47,521 bases of DNA, taken from positions 1 through 47,521 of the forward strand of contig DATLHO010000107.1 in NCBI GenBank assembly GCA_035539855.1, given 5' to 3'. Of this stretch, positions 25,923 to 33,060 are shown one piece after another. The stretch is from DATLHO01 sp035539855. Lineage in GTDB: Bacteria; Bacteroidota; Ignavibacteria; OLB7. The notes beneath the pieces were generated by a model, which saw only the letters and a list, made by a program, of their open reading frames with translations, ran no database searches and had not been told where the DNA came from. Within the stretch, counting starts at the first letter, position 1, and the number at the start of each line of letters is the position of its first letter. Both the position numbers and the translations under genes were made by a program.

Positions 25923-26183
25923 GTGGCCGAGCAGGGCTCGCTCTCGCTCGCCGACATCGAGGCGCGCATCCGCGCCGCGATCGTCGAGATCCGGCACTAC
26001 CTGCAGCAGGATGGTGGGGACCTGGAGTTCGTGCGCTTCGAGCTCGAGACCCGAACCTGCGAAGTGCGGATGATCGGCTCCTGCGAGCACTGCGCCCTCG
26101 CCCCGCTGACGCTGCGTGCCGGCGTCGAAAAAGCCCTGATCTACCGCGTCCCGGAGATCAGGCGCGTCGAGCGCGTGAAGTAG
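25923..26183 (+). CDS. NifU-like Fe-S cluster scaffold (C-terminal NifU domain)
   Basis: An 86-residue protein starting with GTG at 25923. It is a single NifU C-terminal (NfuA-type) domain: IRAAIVEIRHYLQQDGGDLEF, a strand pair, then GSCEHCALAPLTLRAGVEKAL with the CX2C that binds a bridging 4Fe-4S cluster between two subunits. It lies four bases after the Mrp gene. The pair is a plausible cluster-delivery module for the several Fe-S proteins here (NadA, QueE, HemW, the NapH-like protein). No N-terminal A-type domain as in NfuA. Confidence 0.9.
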   Translation: MAEQGSLSLADIEARIRAAIVEIRHYLQQDGGDLEFVRFELETRTCEVRMIGSCEHCALAPLTLRAGVEKALIYRVPEIRRVERVK

Positions 26184-26197
26184 TCGACGCGAAATCG

Positions 26198-26773
26198 TCA
26201 CCGGGCGCCGGGATCGCCCGCGACGTACCGCCATTCGTGCTCGACGCCCCTGGAGATGCCGATGCGGGGCGTGCGGCGCACGAGCGCATCGGGAACCGTT
26301 TCGCCGGCCTCGAGCCAGACGCGCGGGTCGCTGAAGAGGTCGGCGTTGTTGTGCTCCGGACCGATCCCGAGCGCGATGACGAGCTTGCCGGGGCCGTTGG
26401 CGAGATCACGATCACGGCGCACGCGATCGCCGCGACGCGCGCGCATCGCCTCGATCCCGTCGAGCGGTTCGACCGCTCGGATCAGCACCGCCTCACCCTC
26501 CCCTTCGTCACCGCTCACGACGTTGAAGCACCAGTACATCCCGTAGATCAGGTAGACATAGGCATGCCCGCCATGCAGGAACATCGGAGCATTGCGCATG
26601 CTCGGCCCGCGATGCGAATGACTCGCCGGATCGCCGACGCCGAGATACGCCTCGGTCTCGACAATGCGACCGGACGTACGGGCGCCGTCACGAACTGTCA
26701 CGAGCACGCACCCGAGAAGCTCGCGGGCAACCACCCGCGCATCCCTCCGAAAAAAACTCGACGTCAATCGCAT
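26198..26773 (-). CDS. DNA-3-methyladenine glycosylase (AAG/MPG family)
   Basis: A 191-residue protein of the AAG/MPG family, which flips out and removes 3-methyladenine, hypoxanthine and other alkylated purines. Signatures: FFRRDARVVARELLGCVLV, RIVETEAYLGVGDPASHSHRG (with the catalytic Glu in ETEAY), NAPMFLHGGHAYVYLIYGMY, NGPGKLVIALGI and PRIGISRG. It is normal in length. It is convergent with the NifU-like gene (14-base gap) and divergent from lepA. Its upstream side is occupied by a hairpin repeat array. Confidence 0.92.
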   Translation of the reverse strand: MRLTSSFFRRDARVVARELLGCVLVTVRDGARTSGRIVETEAYLGVGDPASHSHRGPSMRNAPMFLHGGHAYVYLIYGMYWCFNVVSGDEGEGEAVLIRAVEPLDGIEAMRARRGDRVRRDRDLANGPGKLVIALGIGPEHNNADLFSDPRVWLEAGETVPDALVRRTPRIGISRGVEHEWRYVAGDPGAR

Positions 26774-26785
26774 AACGATCCCCCC

Positions 26786-26932
26786 TTGCGCAACCTATCC
26801 CCTTGCGCCCAGCCTATCCCCTGGCGCAGCCTGTCCCCTGGCCGCAGGCCTGTCCCCTGGCCGCAGGCCTGTCCCCTGGCCGCAGGCCTGTCCCCTCCCC
26901 GCGCAGCGGGGTGTCCCCGGCGCGCAGCGCCT
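26786..26932 (-). repeat. AGGGGACA mini-hairpin repeat array, locus C (reverse orientation)
   Basis: Read on the minus strand: a 5-bp hairpin GGCGC-TGC-GCGCC, then GGGGACA + CCCCGC-TGC-GCGGGG, three identical 19-bp units AGGGGACA + GGCC-TGC-GGCC, a 17-bp unit AGGGGACA + GGC-TGC-GCC, and two decayed units with AGGGGATA. Stem length (3, 4, 5 or 6 bp) varies while pairing is kept. It fills the divergent gap between the glycosylase gene and lepA. Confidence 0.85.
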
Positions 26933-26936
26933 TTAC

Positions 26937-26968
26937 CTTGCGAGGGCTACGGAGCTTGGGTACTTTCG
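26937..26968 (+). promoter_or_regulatory. Putative Bacteroidota-type promoter of lepA
   Basis: CTTG at 26937-26940 and TACTTTCG at 26961-26968 with a 20-base spacer approximate the consensus TTTG / TAnnTTTG. It lies 56 bases upstream of the lepA ATG and just outside the repeat array. Confidence 0.5.
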
Positions 26969-26984
26969 CCTCCTTGCATTTCCC

Positions 26985-27007
26985 GGACCGTCAAGACATG
27001 ACGGTCC
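26985..27007 (+). promoter_or_regulatory. Perfect 9-bp hairpin in the lepA leader
   Basis: GGACCGTCA (26985-26993) and TGACGGTCC (26999-27007) form a perfect stem with loop AGACA, 16 bases before the lepA start. It may act on translation or stability, or be a protein-binding dyad; no experiment supports this. Confidence 0.5.
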
Positions 27008-27023
27008 TGTCCGCCCGGAGTCT

Positions 27024-28838
<1,815 letters not shown>

Positions 28839-28859
28839 AACGCGTATCCTCCACGGATC

Positions 28860-29624
28860 ATGATCACCAAACGCACCGTCGAGACGGCCAGGACGTCGAT
28901 GTCGTGGCCCTTGCGCCTGGCGATCGCCGGCGGCATCGTCGTTGGTCTCGTCCTGCTCGCGCTCATCGCCGTGGTGCGTACCTACTCGGTGCCGACGAGT
29001 GCGATGGCGAACACGATCATGAGCGGCGAGACCGTCGTCGTTCCGCGGTTCGGCGCGACGCCCGAGCGCGGCATGGTGCTGGTCTTCCGCTATCCGGGCG
29101 ATCGTGACGGGGTCGAGCCGGAGTCCGAACAGTACTGGCTCAAGCGCTGCGTCGCGATCGCCGGCGATGTCGTCGAGATACGAGAGTCGCGCGCGATCGT
29201 CAACGGCGTGTCGGAAGTGCCGCCGCCCGGGCTGAAGTTCGAATCGTATCCGGAGATGCCGGACGCCCACCTGCGGACCTTCCCACGGGGTGCAGGCTTC
29301 GGCGGTCAAAACTGGGGGCCGCTTCGTATCCCGAAGAAAGGCGATCGTCTCGAGCTCAACGACAGCACAGTGTCGATGTGGGGCGTCTTCATTCGCCGCG
29401 AGGGACATGAGATCGAGAGTCGCGACGGCGTCGTGCATGTCGACGGCAGGCCGGCAACGAGCTACACCGTCGAGCGCGACTACTGGTTCGGCCTCGGCGA
29501 CAATCGCAACAACTCCGAGGACTGTCGCTACTGGGGGGTGATCCCCTACGAGAACACGACGGGGAGTCCGTGGATCGTTCTGTTGTCGGAGCGGCCGGGG
29601 CGGGTGTTTGAGAGGGTGCGGTAG
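28860..29624 (+). CDS. Signal peptidase I paralogue 1, nucleophile serine missing
   Basis: A 254-residue S26 family protein with one N-terminal membrane segment (RLAIAGGIVVGLVLLALIAV). Box B reads SVPTSAMANT (43-52), where active paralogues have VPTGSM. The serine expected at 48 is Ala; a Ser stands one position earlier (S47). The lysine of the catalytic dyad is kept (K95, YWLKRCVAIAGD). Box E is GDNRNNSEDCR (213-223), with Cys for the usual Ser in DSR. By family knowledge it should lack normal peptidase activity unless S47 can take over. It shares the long central insert (LKFESYP, NWGPLRIPKKGD) with the next gene, so the two are recent paralogues. Probably co-transcribed with lepA. Confidence 0.85.
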   Translation: MITKRTVETARTSMSWPLRLAIAGGIVVGLVLLALIAVVRTYSVPTSAMANTIMSGETVVVPRFGATPERGMVLVFRYPGDRDGVEPESEQYWLKRCVAIAGDVVEIRESRAIVNGVSEVPPPGLKFESYPEMPDAHLRTFPRGAGFGGQNWGPLRIPKKGDRLELNDSTVSMWGVFIRREGHEIESRDGVVHVDGRPATSYTVERDYWFGLGDNRNNSEDCRYWGVIPYENTTGSPWIVLLSERPGRVFERVR

Positions 29625-29636
29625 TCGGGGGCGGGG

Positions 29637-29705
29637 CTGTTGTTGGTTTTTTGTTTTTGGTTATTGGTTGTTGGTCGGTGGTCGGTGGTTCCTTGTGTTG
29701 GGGTG
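29637..29705 (+). repeat. G/T-rich low-complexity tract
   Basis: About 70 bases composed almost wholly of G and T with words such as TTGGTTATTGGTTGTTGG and GGTCGGTGG repeated. It lies between signal peptidase genes 1 and 2 and differs sharply from the balanced high-GC surroundings. No gene; role unknown. Confidence 0.7.
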
Positions 29706-29811
29706 GCGCAACCCTTTTGTGTTTGGAGCGTTGGCGGGTGATCCGGAACCCCGGCTGCTTTCGAGCGTCGGATCGAGTGTCGAAATCGTTATCGAAGGAG
29801 AGAGCATACAC

Positions 29812-30765
29812 GTGAACAAGACCACCGTGGTGAAGCGTTCGGCGAAGAACGATCCCCGCAAGCCGCAGTTCGGCACGAAGACGCGCGGCAGCGAGAAGCA
29901 GGAGCCCGAGATGTCCGCCGGGGAGACCCTGGTCTCGTGGGTCAAGACGATCGTCAGCTCGCTGCTCATCGTGATGGTCATCAACGGTCTGCTCATCGCG
30001 TCGTTCGTCGTGCCGACCGGCTCGATGGAGAACGAGGTGATGGCCGGGGATTTCCTGTTCGTCAACAAGTTCATCTACGGCGGATCGAGCCCGCAGACGA
30101 TCCCCTTCTTCAACACTCCGCTGCCGTACTTCCGGCTGCCCGGCCTGCGCGATCCCGCGCGCGGCGACGTGATCGTCTTCATCTACCCGGGCGATCGTGA
30201 CCAGTCGGAGCCCGTCGATTTTCAATACTACCTCAAGCGCTGTGTCGCGGTTGCCGGCGACACCCTGTCGGTGCGCAACGGCGTCGTGCACATCAACGGC
30301 GTCGCGCAGCCGATGCCCGCGAACGTGAAGTTCGAGCCGATCCCGGTTTCGGCCGAGGACCACCTGAAGACCTTCCCGATGAACGCCGCGTTCACGCGCG
30401 ACAACTGGGGTCCGATGAGGATTCCGAAGGAGGGCGACGTGGTGCCGCTGAACGACTCGACCTTCCAGATGTGGCGGATCTTCGTTCTGCGCGAGGGACA
30501 TTCGCTCGAGCGCGACGGCGAGGTCGTGTTGCTCGACGGAAAGCCGGCGACGAGCTACACGGTCGGTCGCGACTACGTCTTCGGCATGGGAGACAACCGG
30601 AACAATTCCGAGGACAGCCGCTACTGGGGCTTCATCCCGAAGGAGAACGTCGTCGGGACTCCGCTGATGGTCTACTGGTCGTGGGATCCGAACCTTCCAT
30701 TGAGCATGCTCGGTGACAAGCTCGCCTCGATTCGCTGGGGACGGATTTTCACCGGCGTCGACTGA
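29812..30765 (+). CDS. lepB: Signal peptidase I paralogue 2 (complete active site)
   Basis: About 317 residues from a GTG at 29812 (GGAG 11 bases upstream); an ATG at 29911 with GGAG six bases upstream is an equally fair start. An ATG far upstream at 29608 would read through the G/T tract and is unlikely. One membrane segment (IVSSLLIVMVINGLLIASF) precedes box B VVPTGSMENEVMAGD with nucleophile S71. The general base K142 is in YYLKRCVAVAGD, and box E is GDNRNNSEDSR. It cleaves Sec and Tat signal peptides on the outer face of the inner membrane. It closely resembles paralogue 1 but keeps the full catalytic set. Confidence 0.9.
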   Translation: MNKTTVVKRSAKNDPRKPQFGTKTRGSEKQEPEMSAGETLVSWVKTIVSSLLIVMVINGLLIASFVVPTGSMENEVMAGDFLFVNKFIYGGSSPQTIPFFNTPLPYFRLPGLRDPARGDVIVFIYPGDRDQSEPVDFQYYLKRCVAVAGDTLSVRNGVVHINGVAQPMPANVKFEPIPVSAEDHLKTFPMNAAFTRDNWGPMRIPKEGDVVPLNDSTFQMWRIFVLREGHSLERDGEVVLLDGKPATSYTVGRDYVFGMGDNRNNSEDSRYWGFIPKENVVGTPLMVYWSWDPNLPLSMLGDKLASIRWGRIFTGVD

Positions 30766-30841
30766 GTCACGGGCAGCCACGAACGACACCGCCTGATCGT
30801 CGTCATAGCGAGGCCCGGCACAACGGCGCCGACGAGGATTC

Positions 30842-31735
30842 ATGGACGTTGCAGAGAGCGGGATGGCACAGAACGACGAGCTGGCGCTGAGCGCCGGTCC
30901 GGGCGCCGTTGGCGGCGTCGTCGAGGCCGAGCGCGACCGTCACCGTCTGCGCCGGACCGTCCGCACGACCGTCGCGCTGCTGCTCGTGCTCGCGGTGGTG
31001 CGCGTGTTCGTCTTCGAGCCCTACGCGATCCCCACCGGGTCCATGCGCCCGACGATCGTCGAGGGTGACGTGCTGCTCGTCAACAAGCTGCCGTACATCA
31101 TTCGCACCCTCCGCACGATCCCATTCACCCAGGTACCGCTGCCGCAGCTCGAGTTCCCCGGACTCGGAAGTCTTCAGCGCGGCGACGTCGTCGTGTTCGA
31201 CTTCCCCGAGGAATCCGGCGACCCCGCCGGCGTCGGCGAGGCATTCGTCAAGCGCGTCGCGGCGCTCGGCGGCGACACCGTGCAGCTCGTCGCGGGCCGC
31301 GTCTGCATCAACGGCCGCGAGCTCGCGCCGAGCGGCGCCGCGGCCCACCTCGGCGAGCGCTGCGCTCCGATCGACCAGCGCCGTGCGGCCGAGCTGCTGC
31401 GCTATGGCGGCAGTGTCGTCGTGCCGTACCGGGGGCACGTCGTGGCGCTCGACTCCGTCGCCGCGGCTCGCTGGGCATCGCTGATCTACGGCGAGGGATC
31501 GACCGTCGAGTACCGCAATCGCATCGTCTTCATCGACGGACTGCCGGCGACCTACTACACCTTCCGCCGCGACTACTTCTTCGCGCTCGGCGACAACTCC
31601 GGCGACAGTCACGACAGTCGCTTCTTCGGCTTCGTCCCCGTCGAGAACCTGATCGGCCAGGCTACGATGATCTACTGGTCGCGCGATCCGGGCACGGGGG
31701 TACGGTGGGATCGTATCGGACTGACGGTGCGGTAG
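30842..31735 (+). CDS. lepB: Signal peptidase I paralogue 3 (complete active site)
   Basis: A 297-residue S26 peptidase with one membrane segment (TTVALLLVLAVVRVFVF) and box B YAIPTGSMRPTIVEGD (nucleophile S67). The base K137 is in FVKRVAALGGDTVQL and box E is GDNSGDSHDSRFFG. Unlike paralogues 1 and 2 it has a different central insert (CINGRELAPSG, GERCAPIDQRRA) and lacks their NWGPxRIPK segment, so it diverged earlier. It follows paralogue 2 by 76 bases. Three consecutive lepB-like genes suggest division of labour among exported clients; which clients is not visible. Confidence 0.9.
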   Translation: MDVAESGMAQNDELALSAGPGAVGGVVEAERDRHRLRRTVRTTVALLLVLAVVRVFVFEPYAIPTGSMRPTIVEGDVLLVNKLPYIIRTLRTIPFTQVPLPQLEFPGLGSLQRGDVVVFDFPEESGDPAGVGEAFVKRVAALGGDTVQLVAGRVCINGRELAPSGAAAHLGERCAPIDQRRAAELLRYGGSVVVPYRGHVVALDSVAAARWASLIYGEGSTVEYRNRIVFIDGLPATYYTFRRDYFFALGDNSGDSHDSRFFGFVPVENLIGQATMIYWSRDPGTGVRWDRIGLTVR

Positions 31736-31736
31736 G

Positions 31737-31808
31737 AGGGGACACGCTTCGCGAGGGGACAGGCCGGGGGCCAGGGGACACGCCTGTGGCGAGGGGACAC
31801 GCTTTGCG
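31737..31808 (+). repeat. AGGGGACA mini-hairpin repeat array, locus B
   Basis: Four units: 31737-31753 (stem CGC-TTC-GCG), 31754-31772 (GGCC-GGG-GGCC), 31773-31791 (CGCC-TGT-GGCG) and 31792-31808 (CGC-TTT-GCG). Units are 17 bp with a 3-bp stem and 19 bp with a 4-bp stem. It begins one base after the signal peptidase 3 stop codon and runs up to the hemW start region. Confidence 0.88.
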
Positions 31809-31860
31809 AGGGGGCTTGGTTTCGGTTTTCGAATCTGGGGTTTTTAATCGCGGGTCATTT

Positions 31861-33060
31861 TTGTCTGGTCTTTATCTCCATATCCCCTTTTGCGAGCGCA
31901 AGTGTGTGTATTGCAGCTTCTATTCGGTCGAGACGCTCGATCAGAAGGAGCGCTTTCTGCGTGCGCTGGTGCGTGAGATCGATATGCGCGCCGATGCGCT
32001 TGCCGATGATCCCGATGCGCCCGAGAGGTATTCGACGATCTTCTTTGGCGGAGGCACGCCGTCGATCCTTTCGCCCGAGGAGCTTGAGCGCATTGTCGAG
32101 GCACTGCGACGTCGGTTCGTCATCGCTGAGGATGCCGAGTTCACGATGGAGGCGAATCCGGGCGCGCTGACGACGGACTGGCTCGAGGGATACCGCGCGC
32201 TCGGTGTCAACCGGATGAGCTTCGGCGTGCAGTCGTTTCACGACGACGAGCTGAAATTCCTCAGCAGGATTCATAGTGCCGACGAGGCGCGCGCGAGCAT
32301 TCGCGCCGCGCGCGGCGTGCTCGAGAACGTTTCGCTCGATCTCATCTTCGCGCTGCCCGGTCAGAGCGTCGAGCGCTGGCGCGAGAATCTGCGCGAGGCC
32401 GTCGCGCTCGAGACCGTGCACGTCAGCGCGTACTCGCTGATCTTCGAGGAGGGCACGCCGCTCAACGCGATGAAGCTCAAGGGCACGGTCCGTCCGGCGC
32501 CCGAGGACGATGAGGCGACGATGTATGCGATGACGGTCGAGGCGCTCGGCGCGCACGGCTTCTCGCAGTACGAGGTCAGCAATTACGCGCGGCCCGGGCG
32601 CGAGTGCCGGCACAACCTCGGCTACTGGGAGCGTCGCAGCTACATCTCGTTCGGACCGTCGGCCCACGCGATGAAGCGCGGCCACGCCGGCGACGTGCGC
32701 TGGGCGAACGTCTCGAACATCGGCGCATACCTCGCCGCGGTCGAGCAGGATCGTCTGCCGGTCGCGACGACCGAGCACGTGACGTCCGAAGTCGCAATGG
32801 AGGAGCTCGTGATGCTCGGCCTGCGCAGCAGCGGCATCGACCTGGCGGAGTTCCGGAGACTGACCGGCGAGGACCTCGTCGAGCGCGCGCCGGCGGTGAT
32901 CGGACGGATGCTCGACGGCGGATACGCGGCGATCTCGCCCGAGCGTCTGGTGCTCAACGCCGAGGGTTATATCTTCGCCGACCGTTTCGCCTTCGAGCTC
33001 ATCGACGCCGTCGAGCGCGTGACGCCGACGACCGTGGAGCGCCGCGAGATTCCTTCATGA
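31861..33060 (+). CDS. hemW: Radical SAM haem chaperone HemW
   Basis: A 399-residue protein if started at the TTG at 31861, giving MSGLYLHIPFCERKCVYCSF as in other HemW proteins. An upstream ATG at 31705 would force translation through the repeat array and the end of the signal peptidase gene, so it is unlikely; a TTG at 31816 is a further option. It has the radical SAM motif CX3CX2C (CERKCVYC), FFGGGTPSIL, EANPGAL, NRMSFGVQSF, DLIFALPGQ, SAYSLIFEEGTPL and the C-terminal winged-helix part with NLGYWERRSYISFGPSAH. HemW transfers haem to respiratory proteins and lacks the residues of HemN coproporphyrinogen dehydrogenase. Its stop overlaps the start of the DUF2723 gene (ATGA). Confidence 0.88.
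   Translation: MSGLYLHIPFCERKCVYCSFYSVETLDQKERFLRALVREIDMRADALADDPDAPERYSTIFFGGGTPSILSPEELERIVEALRRRFVIAEDAEFTMEANPGALTTDWLEGYRALGVNRMSFGVQSFHDDELKFLSRIHSADEARASIRAARGVLENVSLDLIFALPGQSVERWRENLREAVALETVHVSAYSLIFEEGTPLNAMKLKGTVRPAPEDDEATMYAMTVEALGAHGFSQYEVSNYARPGRECRHNLGYWERRSYISFGPSAHAMKRGHAGDVRWANVSNIGAYLAAVEQDRLPVATTEHVTSEVAMEELVMLGLRSSGIDLAEFRRLTGEDLVERAPAVIGRMLDGGYAAISPERLVLNAEGYIFADRFAFELIDAVERVTPTTVERREIPS

Noticed and set aside
26786..26932. CRISPR array
   Set aside because: Units are 17-19 bp and directly adjacent with no spacers, and no cas gene is present.
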